A stretch of DNA of 64,000 nt from an uncultured Phascolarctobacterium sp. (GTDB taxonomy: Bacteria; Bacillota; Negativicutes; Acidaminococcales; Acidaminococcaceae). The stretch is from positions 5,836-69,835 of the forward strand of contig UQLS01000009.1 of NCBI GenBank assembly GCA_900541915.1, in the 5' to 3' direction. The position numbers and the translations under genes were made by a program. The notes under the pieces are model-generated. The model had not been told where the DNA came from and did no database searches. It saw nothing but the letters and a program-made list of their open reading frames with translations. This document shows, piece by piece, positions 52,859 to 61,369 of the stretch (positions within the stretch are counted from its first letter, which is position 1; every line of letters begins with the position of its first letter).

Positions 52859-52887
52859 ATTTTAAACATATCTGACTATTCAGTCAA
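52859..52887 (-). promoter_or_regulatory. Promoter of the hypothetical-nitroreductase pair
   Basis: TTGACT (52882-52887) and TAAAAT (52859-52864) on the minus strand, 17-base spacer, about 29 bases before the ATG at 52830. Confidence 0.7.
52873..52886. promoter_or_regulatory. Palindromic operator overlapping the -35
   Basis: TGACT-ATTC-AGTCA is a perfect inverted repeat with a 4-base centre. It covers five of the six -35 bases, a place where a repressor would block polymerase. No regulator gene is next to it. Confidence 0.55.
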
Positions 52888-52902
52888 CATTCTCTTTCTC
52901 AT

Positions 52903-52949
52903 AAAAAGAAACCCATTGGTATAGAAGCATCTATCCTCTGGGTTCTTTA
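52903..52949 (-). terminator. Terminator of the murB operon
   Basis: AAAGAACCCA pairs with TGGGTTTCTTTTT (52939-52948 with 52903-52915), with an inner stem (52918-52936) and a U-run on the minus strand. Confidence 0.8.
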
Positions 52950-52959
52950 AACTATAAGA

Positions 52960-53871
52960 CTATTCCTCTCCTATTACAAGCACCTCGGGCTGCAAATACA
53001 CACCATGAGCTGCCATAACACGATCCTGAACATCCTTAATCAGCTGCAATACATCTGCAGCAGTAGCATTACCTATATTGACAACAAAACCGGCATGCTT
53101 TTCAGAAACTTGTGCACCGCCTACAGTATAACCTTTAAGCCCTGTCTGATCAATAAGCGTTCCGGCAAAATATCCCGGCGGACGTTTAAACATACTACCT
53201 GCACTGGGCAGTTCAAGAGGCTGCTTGCTGATACGACGCTGACTGAAATCATCCATCTTGGCATAAATATCACTCTGCGTAGCCTTTTTTAAAGTAACAG
53301 TTACAGATGTCACAATAAGTCCGCTATTTTGCAGCGCAGTCTTTCTATAGGCAAATTGCAAGTCATCCGCTGATAAAACAGTAACTTTACCTGCTGCATC
53401 CATTACTCTGACTGATGATACTACATTAGCCATTTCACCATCATAGGCACCTGCATTCATATATACTGCACCGCCGATACTGCCAGGAATACCTACAGCG
53501 AACTCCATACCAGTAAAAGAATTTTCTGCGGCCTTTCTGGATGCCAGTGCCAATGAAACACCACTGCCAAAAGTAATACCGTTTTCTTCAACCTTGATTT
53601 CGTTCAGCATGTTTCCCAGCTTGATTACCAAACCGCGAATACCTTTATCACGAACAAGCAGATTGGAACCATTACCAATCAAAGTTACGGGAATATTATT
53701 GGCAGCTGCTTTTTGCAGCAAATTGCTCAGCTCAGTTTCATTTTTAGGCATAGCCATCATATCTGCGGGACCGCCGATACGGAATGATGTATGCCTGCTC
53801 ATCGGTTCATCCAACAGCAAAGGTCTATCAGTGCAACCGGCAAAAACATCCTGCAATTTGAGGCTCTTCAT
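52960..53871 (-). CDS. murB: UDP-N-acetylenolpyruvoylglucosamine reductase
   Basis: Makes UDP-N-acetylmuramic acid, the second committed step of peptidoglycan synthesis. The 303-residue FAD enzyme has GNGSNLLV, GIPGSIGGAVYMNAGAYDGEM, AYRKTALQ and the serine in SAGSMFKRPPGYFAG, as in the Firmicutes type II MurB. It is the last gene of the operon that begins with the response regulator; its ATG overlaps the ylbF stop by one base. Confidence 0.95.
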   Translation of the reverse strand: MKSLKLQDVFAGCTDRPLLLDEPMSRHTSFRIGGPADMMAMPKNETELSNLLQKAAANNIPVTLIGNGSNLLVRDKGIRGLVIKLGNMLNEIKVEENGITFGSGVSLALASRKAAENSFTGMEFAVGIPGSIGGAVYMNAGAYDGEMANVVSSVRVMDAAGKVTVLSADDLQFAYRKTALQNSGLIVTSVTVTLKKATQSDIYAKMDDFSQRRISKQPLELPSAGSMFKRPPGYFAGTLIDQTGLKGYTVGGAQVSEKHAGFVVNIGNATAADVLQLIKDVQDRVMAAHGVYLQPEVLVIGEE

Positions 53872-54212
53872 TATTTTTCACCAACAACTTCTTTTACTAC
53901 ATCATTAATAGATTTAGTAATATCTGCCATCATCATCTGGAAACGCATAAATGCATTGAGATATTCCATAGCTTCGCTTTTCAAAGCCAGCAGATTATAT
54001 AGGCTCTTAATTTTTTCAGTTTTTTCGGCAGGAGGTTCCTGTCCTTGATATTTGGCAATTTCGACTTCCTGATTCAGCTGCAGGAATTCATCTACCAATT
54101 TTTTGGTTTCAGGCTCCTTAGCCAGCAGTTCATTTGCTTCTTTTAATTTTTTAAATTCATGGCTTTCACGCATTGCTTTTGCCAGTTCATTAGCACAATC
54201 ATAAACGTTCAT
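53871..54212 (-). CDS. YlbF/YmcA family regulator
   Basis: A 113-residue all-helical protein with the pattern of the YlbF family (SHEFKKLKEANELLAKEP, LVDEFLQLNQEVEIAKYQG). In B. subtilis YlbF, YmcA and YaaT form a complex that affects RNase Y and developmental regulation; rny is present in this window. No partner is beside it. It lies 26 bases after the dipeptidase gene and overlaps murB by one base. Confidence 0.8.
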   Translation of the reverse strand: MNVYDCANELAKAMRESHEFKKLKEANELLAKEPETKKLVDEFLQLNQEVEIAKYQGQEPPAEKTEKIKSLYNLLALKSEAMEYLNAFMRFQMMMADITKSINDVVKEVVGEK

Positions 54213-54238
54213 TTATTTCACCTCAGTAAATATAGATA

Positions 54239-55291
54239 TTAATTTAAAGACTCCAAAGGAAGGTTAAGATGCGCATATTTTGAACAATCGCCATATTCAA
54301 AATGCCACCATTCCATTTCTATACCGGAAAATCCATGTTTCGTCATTATTTCTCGCAGCAGACTGCGCAGATAACGCTGTTTTTCCGTACCTCCTGCGTA
54401 GGAAGAATATTGCCTCATAGATGGTTCATCAAAACCACTTATCATTTCAACAGGATTTCCTGTTGTTAAATCATAAAGACTTACATCAACAGCTAAACCA
54501 GTATTATGTACGCTTCCTTTTACGTCAGGATCTTCCAACATAAACTTTTTATTGTCGGGCAAAGCTAAATATGCCAGTTTGCTTATTGCCCATGGACGAT
54601 AAGCATCCCAGACCATAATACCATAACCCCATGTATTAAGCTCTTTGCTTACCTTCTCCAAAGCAGCTGCAGTTTCAGCTGCTAAATACATGTTTTGAGA
54701 CTTATACAGCGGAGCACCAAAACAGTTATCACTGCCAGCATAAACAGATACCAATTTAAGCCCGGAAATATTTGCCAGATTTACCAGCTGAGCCTGTGCC
54801 CCTGCCGCCAAAGCAGCAGGCATTACTGCCTTATCAGCATCACTGCGCAATTTTTCCCAGTCATTCACGGCAGGTAGTCTGAACGGCAAAGCATTCTCAC
54901 CATTGCCAGTACCTAAAAAATAGCGGCTATAGCGATGTCCGCCTACTTTACAGGTTATGCCATAACCATCCTTATCTCTTTCAAAGCTTACATTAGCTTC
55001 TGAACCGGTAATAGGCCCAGCTTCATTCATCAGATAAGAATCAAAATGCTCTTTCTGCAAAGGAAAAATATTGGCTTTGGCAAAGCAATTATCTTCTCGT
55101 AAAGTACGATATAACAGCTCAAGATTGCCATCATTTTCTCGAATCAGGATATTCTCGCCATTACCATAATAAAATCCAAGAATATATTTTACATCCTTAG
55201 GCACATCGGCAGGTGCTCCGGCAATAGCCATCCCCTGCCAGCAGAAAATCAGGCCGGCGCATACACCGGCCAGAAATTTATTCATTTTCAT
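54239..55291 (-). CDS. Exported M15 D-Ala-D-Ala dipeptidase (VanX/DdpX-like) with N-terminal extension
   Basis: A 350-residue zinc peptidase with a signal peptide (about 1-25, hydrophobic core GVCAGLIFCWQGMAIAG). Residues about 26-140 form a beta-rich extra domain I cannot assign. The C-terminal ~200 residues are VanX-like: VWDAYRPW, SVHNTGLAVDVSL (SxHxxGxAxD zinc motif) and EMEWWHFEYG (Glu and third His). VanX homologues cleave D-Ala-D-Ala; here the export signal suggests periplasmic recycling. It is in the operon with a two-component system and murB, and no vanH or vanA is present. Confidence 0.85.
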   Translation of the reverse strand: MKMNKFLAGVCAGLIFCWQGMAIAGAPADVPKDVKYILGFYYGNGENILIRENDGNLELLYRTLREDNCFAKANIFPLQKEHFDSYLMNEAGPITGSEANVSFERDKDGYGITCKVGGHRYSRYFLGTGNGENALPFRLPAVNDWEKLRSDADKAVMPAALAAGAQAQLVNLANISGLKLVSVYAGSDNCFGAPLYKSQNMYLAAETAAALEKVSKELNTWGYGIMVWDAYRPWAISKLAYLALPDNKKFMLEDPDVKGSVHNTGLAVDVSLYDLTTGNPVEMISGFDEPSMRQYSSYAGGTEKQRYLRSLLREIMTKHGFSGIEMEWWHFEYGDCSKYAHLNLPLESLN

Positions 55292-56067
55292 TATTGAATC
55301 AGCTCCCTGCGTACATCTGCCAAAGCATTAAGACGCTTACGTACCTTATCAATATCGTTTAAATCAATGGTACAGGATATAACTTCTTCTTCCATACCGC
55401 CTTCAGCTAAAATTTCTCCGCTGGGAGCAACAAGCATAGAATGTCCGTAAAAAGGAGCTCCTTTAAACTGTCCGGAACAGTTGACTGCCAAAAGGAAGAT
55501 ATGATTTTCAGCAGCTCTGGCCTGAGCCAATAAACGCCAGATATCTCCTCTTGACTCCGGCCATTCAGCCGGGCACACTATAATCTTTGCGCCCTGTAAA
55601 GCCAGATGACGATATAACTCAGGAAATCTTAAATCATAACAGATGGTAGACGCACAGCAAATATCATCCAGATAAAAGCTCTTAAAATTATTACCTGGAG
55701 CAAAAAATTCCTCTTCATTGAAAAGTCCAAACAAATGTACTTTATCATAAAGACTGACAATTTTGCCATCCCTGTTTACCGCTGCAGCTGTATTATAAAT
55801 TTTACCATCATGCAGCATTGGTACGGAACCGGCAATAATATTACAGCTGTACTGTGCTGCTATACGACATACTTCCTGCATTACCGGACTATCTGGCGTT
55901 TCTGCCTCCTGCTGCAATCTTCCCAGAGAATAACCCGTAGTCCATATCTCAGGCAGAACTACCAAATCATGAGTAGCTGCAGCATCTTCCAGCATACGTA
56001 AGCCTCTGTCTACATTTGCTGCTTTGTTCTTTTCCAAAATCAGCATCTGCAGCAGTGCTATTTTCAT
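55291..56067 (-). CDS. Carbon-nitrogen hydrolase family protein (nitrilase/omega-amidase-like)
   Basis: A 258-residue cytosolic amidase with the Glu-Lys-Cys triad: Glu in VLPEIWTTGYS, Lys in YDKVHLFG and Cys in ASTICYDLRFPELYR. It is closest to the YafV/omega-amidase branch that deaminates alpha-keto glutaramate-like compounds; the substrate is not determinable here. Its ATG overlaps the end of the YqeG gene by 4 bases and its stop overlaps the dipeptidase start by one. Confidence 0.85.
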   Translation of the reverse strand: MKIALLQMLILEKNKAANVDRGLRMLEDAAATHDLVVLPEIWTTGYSLGRLQQEAETPDSPVMQEVCRIAAQYSCNIIAGSVPMLHDGKIYNTAAAVNRDGKIVSLYDKVHLFGLFNEEEFFAPGNNFKSFYLDDICCASTICYDLRFPELYRHLALQGAKIIVCPAEWPESRGDIWRLLAQARAAENHIFLLAVNCSGQFKGAPFYGHSMLVAPSGEILAEGGMEEEVISCTIDLNDIDKVRKRLNALADVRRELIQ

Positions 56068-56582
56068 AATACGCGCTCCTTGGGCATTTTGCCGCTGCTT
56101 ACCAGACGGTTAATCAAGAATTTTTCCAGCTTGCGAGTGCAGCGGGTAATAAAATGCTCTTTGCCACCCAAAGATTGTACCCAAACAACAGGCAAACCAG
56201 AAAGCTTAGCACCTAATACATCAGTCAGCAACTGATCGCCGACAAACAAAATCTTGCCGCCGCCCATACCTTTAACGATACGTTTGTAGCTGAGAGGCAA
56301 AGGTTTTGCCGCACGCATAACAGCACCTAAACCTGTTTGACGTACAATACCTTTAATACGGTCGCCGCCATTATTGGAAATAAGCGCAACATTGATACCC
56401 TGCTGATGCAGCTGACGAATCCATGTCATTGCTCTGGGACCAACAAGATTTTTGTCACGTGGCAGAAGGGTATTGTCGATATCAACAACAATCTTCATAT
56501 AACCATTGCGTTTCAACCATTTCGGAGAAAGATCAAACAAACTTTTTATTCTGTAATCTGGACACACATACTTTAACATCAT
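56064..56582 (-). CDS. YqeG family HAD-IIIA phosphatase
   Basis: A 172-residue HAD phosphatase: VVDIDNTLLP (DxD nucleophile), SNNGGDR, KPLPLSYKRI and VGDQLLTDVLGAK. YqeG-type enzymes are thought to dephosphorylate small phosphate esters. Its ends overlap both neighbours by 4 bases, so it is translationally coupled to the histidine kinase and the nitrilase gene. YqeG is usually next to ribosome-biogenesis genes in Bacilli; that is not so here. Confidence 0.9.
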   Translation of the reverse strand: MMLKYVCPDYRIKSLFDLSPKWLKRNGYMKIVVDIDNTLLPRDKNLVGPRAMTWIRQLHQQGINVALISNNGGDRIKGIVRQTGLGAVMRAAKPLPLSYKRIVKGMGGGKILFVGDQLLTDVLGAKLSGLPVVWVQSLGGKEHFITRCTRKLEKFLINRLVSSGKMPKERVL

Positions 56583-58138
56583 ACTACCTTACCTTTTGGA
56601 AATTTTATTTCAAATGTCGTTCCTACACCACATTTGCTGATTACTTCGGCTTTTGCGCCATGCATGCGGATAATTTCTTTGGCAATAGCAAGTCCTAAAC
56701 CAGTTCCCGGTACATTGCGGCAATGGGATTTATCAACCTTATAGAATCTTTCCCAAATGAAAGGAATATCTTCTTCAGGAATTCCCGGGCCTTCGTCGGC
56801 AACAGTAAGAAGAACTGAACCATCCTCCAATTTTTTCGCACCTAATGATACAGTACCATTTTCAGGCGAATATTTCAAGGCATTATCACTTAAAATAAGT
56901 ACTAATTGCACCATTTGGTCACCATTACCCAAAATTCTGATGCTTTCATCCGCATGAACATTAAAAGTGACATTGCGTTTTACGCTCTTTACCATCAGCT
57001 TTTCTGCTACATTACGGATAATTGCCGCCAGCGGCAGTTCTTCCATATTGCTCTGTGACAGTTCGTCACTTGCCTGCAGTCTGCTGATATCGAGCAATTC
57101 TCTTACCATACGCTCCAAACGGATAGTTTCTTCATTGATTAAGCCGCGATAACGCTGGATTAACTCAACATCTGTTACCATACCGTCGGAAATAGCTTCG
57201 TTGTAACCACGGATAATTGTAATTGGTGTACGCAGTTCATGAGATACATTAGCAACAAAATCCCTGCGCATTTTTTCTGTTCTCTCCATCTTGGTTACAT
57301 AAGCATCTAAATCTTTACCCAGTGAATTAAGTGCATTGCCAAGTTCGGCAATCTCGTCATCTCCAGTAACATCCACACGTTTGGAATAATCGCCTGATGC
57401 CATAGCTGTTGCACTATTCTTCATGGTGATAAGAGGCTTGATAATTAACTGCGATAACCTTCTTACGAGAAACAAACTGAAAATCAGCGCTATTATACCG
57501 ACAATCGCAGTATAAATATAAACGTTGCGCAAGAAGTTATCAAAACCACTTAACGGCTCTGTCATCAAGATAGCACCGTTAGTCTTGGTAACAGGATCTC
57601 GATAAGGTACACCTACCAAAATAACCTGTTCCTTATAATATGGGTGGAAAATCTGTGATTTAACAGACTTACCGGCATAAATATCCTTTAAAATCACCTT
57701 GACCTTATCAGAGAGCTTGCCTCTTTTAATCTCCTGGTCAAGCATAGCTGTTCCTTCAGCCGTTTGCAGTCTGTTATTGTTTTCTCTTGTACTGCTCAGA
57801 TTGAAGAAATAATTCAGGACATCTTCTCCATCGTCTTTTTTCTCGTCTACATAAGACGCAGCCAGCAATTCATACTTATCATTGAAAAGCCAGATACGCG
57901 CTCCTACTAAACGGTCAACAGCAATAATATAACGATGCAGAGTATCACGGTCATTCATTCTGATAAAATACTCAATGGTTTCAGCCATCTCATTGCCTTT
58001 ATCAGCCAGCTCATGCTCCTTGATTTTAAAGAAATAGTCTGCAATAAGATAGGAAATACCTGCCGTTACGCCGACTACAATAACCACGATGATAGCCATA
58101 AAGCTATACATCAGTCTGGTACTTAACGATTGTTTCAT
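56579..58138 (-). CDS. Membrane sensor histidine kinase (VicK/ResE-like)
   Basis: A 519-residue sensor. Membrane segments lie at about 13-35 and 206-226 around a ~170-residue extracytoplasmic sensor region with no recognised ligand fold. A HAMP domain follows (about 227-280), then HisKA with His300 in VSHELRTPITII, and an ATPase domain with NALKYSP, DEGPGIPEED and GTGLGLAIAK. The response regulator is encoded 3 bases upstream. The signal is unknown; the downstream dipeptidase and MurB suggest cell-wall status. Confidence 0.95.
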   Translation of the reverse strand: MKQSLSTRLMYSFMAIIVVIVVGVTAGISYLIADYFFKIKEHELADKGNEMAETIEYFIRMNDRDTLHRYIIAVDRLVGARIWLFNDKYELLAASYVDEKKDDGEDVLNYFFNLSSTRENNNRLQTAEGTAMLDQEIKRGKLSDKVKVILKDIYAGKSVKSQIFHPYYKEQVILVGVPYRDPVTKTNGAILMTEPLSGFDNFLRNVYIYTAIVGIIALIFSLFLVRRLSQLIIKPLITMKNSATAMASGDYSKRVDVTGDDEIAELGNALNSLGKDLDAYVTKMERTEKMRRDFVANVSHELRTPITIIRGYNEAISDGMVTDVELIQRYRGLINEETIRLERMVRELLDISRLQASDELSQSNMEELPLAAIIRNVAEKLMVKSVKRNVTFNVHADESIRILGNGDQMVQLVLILSDNALKYSPENGTVSLGAKKLEDGSVLLTVADEGPGIPEEDIPFIWERFYKVDKSHCRNVPGTGLGLAIAKEIIRMHGAKAEVISKCGVGTTFEIKFPKGKVV

Positions 58139-58141
58139 CGC

Positions 58142-58837
58142 TTATTCCTTAACCTCAAACTTATAACCTACGCCCCAGATTGTAGTAATATCCCAGCTGG
58201 AATCAGGCGGAATATTTAATTTCTGTCTGATTCGTTTGATATGGGTATCTACAGTGCGGGTATCGCCGTAATAAGAATATCCCCAGATGGTTTCCAGTAG
58301 CTGATTTCTGGAAAATGCCTTACCAGGATTGGAAGCCAAACACCACAGAAGCTCCATTTCCTTAGTGGTAAAGGTCATCTTGTGACCAAAAGCAGTTACC
58401 TGATATTCATCCATATCAATAACCAGACCATCATAGGTAATTCTGGAAACATCGCCTTTTTTCTCTTTGCTGCCAGTACGTCTTAAAACAGCCTTTACTC
58501 TGGCAACAACCTCACGGGAATTAAACGGCTTGGTAATATAGTCATCAGCGCCTATTTCAAGTCCTGCAATACGGTCGTCATCTTCATCCTTCGCAGTTAC
58601 CATGATAATAGGCAAATCAGACATTTTTCTAACTTGCTTGCAGACCTCTATACCATCAAGCACGGGCATCATAATATCAAGCAGCAGGATATCAGGTTTT
58701 TCAGACTGTACTTTCAAAATTGCTGCCGCACCATCTTCAGCTTCGATTACTTCAAAGCCTTCTTTTTCAAAATAAATACGCAGAATCTCTCTGATCTGCG
58801 CTTCATCGTCAGCAATCAGTATTTTTTGTTTACTCAT
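58142..58837 (-). CDS. OmpR/PhoB-family response regulator
   Basis: A 231-residue two-domain regulator. The receiver (1-120) has Asp10-Asp11, the phosphoacceptor Asp54, Thr81 and Lys103 (ITKPF); the C-terminal winged helix has ATFGHKMTFTTKEMELL-type elements and ends GVGYKFE. The ATG at 58837 has AGGAG eight bases upstream; a GTG at 58846 would sit inside that site. It is first gene of the seven-gene operon. Confidence 0.95.
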   Translation of the reverse strand: MSKQKILIADDEAQIREILRIYFEKEGFEVIEAEDGAAAILKVQSEKPDILLLDIMMPVLDGIEVCKQVRKMSDLPIIMVTAKDEDDDRIAGLEIGADDYITKPFNSREVVARVKAVLRRTGSKEKKGDVSRITYDGLVIDMDEYQVTAFGHKMTFTTKEMELLWCLASNPGKAFSRNQLLETIWGYSYYGDTRTVDTHIKRIRQKLNIPPDSSWDITTIWGVGYKFEVKE

Positions 58838-58874
58838 ATTTTTCACTCCTGACCTAAACTACATTAGTGTATAT

Positions 58875-58883
58875 ATTATAACA
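58875..58883 (-). promoter_or_regulatory. Extended -10 promoter of the two-component operon
   Basis: The minus strand reads TGTTATAAT, an extended -10, about 38 bases before the response-regulator ATG; no consensus -35. Confidence 0.5.
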
Positions 58884-58939
58884 CATGTACCTTCGTTTAC
58901 TGCCATCTTTCACAAAAGATTTTCAATCGCACAAATTTG

Positions 58940-59647
58940 TCAGAAGGTAAAATGTTTCAATAAGCTCTCTCTTTGTTTCCAGTCTGGGAGATTTTGGGTC
59001 AAAAAGTTTTTAAAACGGCTGCTGTGACTTGGCTCATAAAGATGAGCAAGCTCATGGACAATAATATACTCAAGACATTCTACCGGTAATCGCACCAAAT
59101 TATAATTGATGGTTATCATCCTGATAAAAGTATTGCAAGTTCCCCAACGAGTTTTCATCTTGCGAATACGCCAGCCAGATGCTGTAAGCTGCAGACGCTT
59201 TTGCCAAAATGCAGCAAACTGTTCGATTTTCTGCGCCAACTGCTGTCGATATAATTTATCAATACATTTTGTTAGCTTTTCCGTACTGCTTTCTTCTATA
59301 TTACCGGAAAAAATCACTTCATTTTCAGCAATGACAATTTTTTCTCTTCCAAGTATAAATCTTACAGCATACTTTTTTCCCCAGAGCCATAAGCTTTCAC
59401 CAGCTGTTTCCTGCGCCGCAAAAACTAATCTCCTTTTAGCTAAAAAATCAAGTTTTTGCTGCAGCCAGTTCGCTTTGCTTAAAATAAACCGTTCAATATC
59501 AGCAGCAGGCATTCTCAGTGGTGCGGATATAACAGCCTGCAAAGTTTCCTGTTCAATACGCAGATACAGATTTTTTACAGGCTTGTGCCTGATTAGTATT
59601 TCGATACCGTTTACCTTTAAATATTCCTGTTTTGGCTTGACACTCAT
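58940..59647 (-). CDS. YgjP-like M48 family metallohydrolase (DUF45)
   Basis: A 235-residue WLM/DUF45 protein with the zinc motif HELAH in YIIVHELAHLYEPSHSSRF. The conserved MKTRWGTCN and NYNLVRLPVECLEYI segments are present. YgjP-like proteins occur beside restriction or repair systems in some genomes but no function is agreed. Its ATG overlaps the yhaM stop by 4 bases. Confidence 0.88.
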   Translation of the reverse strand: MSVKPKQEYLKVNGIEILIRHKPVKNLYLRIEQETLQAVISAPLRMPAADIERFILSKANWLQQKLDFLAKRRLVFAAQETAGESLWLWGKKYAVRFILGREKIVIAENEVIFSGNIEESSTEKLTKCIDKLYRQQLAQKIEQFAAFWQKRLQLTASGWRIRKMKTRWGTCNTFIRMITINYNLVRLPVECLEYIIVHELAHLYEPSHSSRFKNFLTQNLPDWKQRESLLKHFTF

Positions 59648-60570
59648 AATTTTTCGTGCAGCAGGAAACGCTGCAGCATTTTATTAAATTCCCAGGGATT
59701 CTTACCTTCATGGGTATTAAACTGATTCATAATAGAGTCTATCTCATCAGCATAATGTACGATAAAGGCTTCTTTAGTAGCACAAGATACCGGAGAACCT
59801 TTTTCATTATCGCCATGATGTGACAGAAGTATATGCTGCAACTGCTCTACCCTTGCTGCAGGAATTTTGAGTTTAGCTGCTACTTCCTGTACCATAAGCA
59901 CAGACATAGAAATATGCCCTAACAAACGTCCTTCGTTTGTATAAGGAAAGCCTATATTGGAAGAAATCTCTTTTAATTTTCCTATATCATGAAGTAAAGC
60001 ACCGGCGATAACCAAATCCTTATCCATATCACCAATCTGTTCAGCTAAAGCAAGCGCAATACCAGTAACATCTACTGAATGCTGCAGCAAGCCGCCAATA
60101 TAAGCGTGATGCAGGCGCATACCAGCAGGATTTATTACAAACTGCTCATAAGTAGCTCCGCTGAAAATATTTTCCAGTAAAGCACGTAAGCCCGGAGTTC
60201 TTACCGCTTTAATATAATTACTTAATTTTCTTTTGTATTCCTCTTCATTAAAATTACCGCGCGGCAGCAGATGTCTGATATCATCTTCCGGCATTAAATC
60301 ATCAATCTTTTGTACGATAACCTGCAAAGACATATCAGAAGCGAATTTATTAATATCTACACTGCCAGCTACCATAAAAGCCGTAGGACCTTCCAAATCA
60401 CGCAGCTTGTCTACCAAACCAGCTTCAAAGCAAATAAAAGGTACTCTGCCGCTGTTATCTTCCAGTAAACCACGGGCAAAAACACCGCCATTAGAAGAAT
60501 TGCCTATCTTCTGTACTCTGACCAATACAGCCTGACATATTTTCAGACCAGCTTTAAAATCGTTTATCAT
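59644..60570 (-). CDS. yhaM: 3'-5' exoribonuclease YhaM family
   Basis: A 308-residue exonuclease active on RNA and DNA ends in B. subtilis. An N-terminal OB-like domain (about 1-95) precedes an HD domain with LHHAYIGGLLQHSVDV, LLHDIGKLKEIS and LSHHGDNEKGSP, which bind the metals. The adjacent gene 19 bases upstream is Nif3. It is coupled to the ygjP-like gene by a 4-base overlap. Confidence 0.92.
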   Translation of the reverse strand: MINDFKAGLKICQAVLVRVQKIGNSSNGGVFARGLLEDNSGRVPFICFEAGLVDKLRDLEGPTAFMVAGSVDINKFASDMSLQVIVQKIDDLMPEDDIRHLLPRGNFNEEEYKRKLSNYIKAVRTPGLRALLENIFSGATYEQFVINPAGMRLHHAYIGGLLQHSVDVTGIALALAEQIGDMDKDLVIAGALLHDIGKLKEISSNIGFPYTNEGRLLGHISMSVLMVQEVAAKLKIPAARVEQLQHILLSHHGDNEKGSPVSCATKEAFIVHYADEIDSIMNQFNTHEGKNPWEFNKMLQRFLLHEKL

Positions 60571-60589
60571 AAAATTACCTTCTTTAAAA

Positions 60590-61369
60590 TTAAATATGTT
60601 TTAACAGCAAAGTTTCTGACGCCACATTGACTACAACATTCATATTCCTTTGAGCAAAACGCTGAGACAGACGATCTGCCAAATCATCCATAACAGGCAG
60701 TTCAGTAGGCTGGTGGCCTGCATCAATAACATTCAGTCCGCTGAAAACAGCTTGCTGAGCTTCATGATATTTAATATCGCCTGTCACCAAGGTATCTGCA
60801 CCGCATAAAAGCGCCAATGAAATTAAATCACTTCCTGCACCTCCGCAAACAGCTACCTTATGTACTGGCTTACCTGCGTCGCCAACAGCAACATAATCTG
60901 CTCGCAATACTTTTTTTACCATAGCAGCAAACTCATGCAATGAACAAGCAGGAACAATACCAATACGACCCAAGCCATTGTCACTATCCAAAACATCCAC
61001 ACTGTCTAAATGGAGTTTTTTGGCCAGCACATCATTAACTCCGCTGCTTACACAATCCAGATTAGTATGAGCACTGTAAACAGCAATTCCTTTTTCTGCC
61101 AAAGTCAGCAGCAATTCCTGCTGCCATTCACTGTCAGTAACTCTCTTTAAACCTCGGAAGATAAGCGGATGGTGGGTAATAATCATATCAGCTTTCTGTG
61201 CTATAGCCTGCCGTACTACTTCACCAGTAATGTCTAAAGCTAAAAGCAATTTTTTTACTGCTTTACAGCGACGCCCCAACATTAAGCCCACATTATCCCA
61301 GTCTTCTGCCATCGCAGGAGGCGCTATTTCTTCCATAATCTTAATAATATCAGCTACATTTACACTCAT
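60590..61369 (-). CDS. Nif3-like dinuclear metal centre protein (YqfO/YbgI)
   Basis: A 259-residue member of the Nif3/DUF34 family, which forms hexameric toroids with a two-metal site. The metal motifs ITHHPLIFRG, YSAHTNLD and VIDAGHQPTE are present. The length is that of the short form without the PII-like insert. Function is unsettled (GTP cyclohydrolase-like activity has been reported). It overlaps trmK by 20 bases; the trmK-nif3 pairing is conserved. Confidence 0.93.
   Translation of the reverse strand: MSVNVADIIKIMEEIAPPAMAEDWDNVGLMLGRRCKAVKKLLLALDITGEVVRQAIAQKADMIITHHPLIFRGLKRVTDSEWQQELLLTLAEKGIAVYSAHTNLDCVSSGVNDVLAKKLHLDSVDVLDSDNGLGRIGIVPACSLHEFAAMVKKVLRADYVAVGDAGKPVHKVAVCGGAGSDLISLALLCGADTLVTGDIKYHEAQQAVFSGLNVIDAGHQPTELPVMDDLADRLSQRFAQRNMNVVVNVASETLLLKHI

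Noticed and set aside
52960..58837. A vancomycin-resistance (van) cluster
   Set aside because: A two-component system and a VanX-like enzyme are present, but there is no VanH dehydrogenase or VanA/B-type ligase, and the dipeptidase has a signal peptide.
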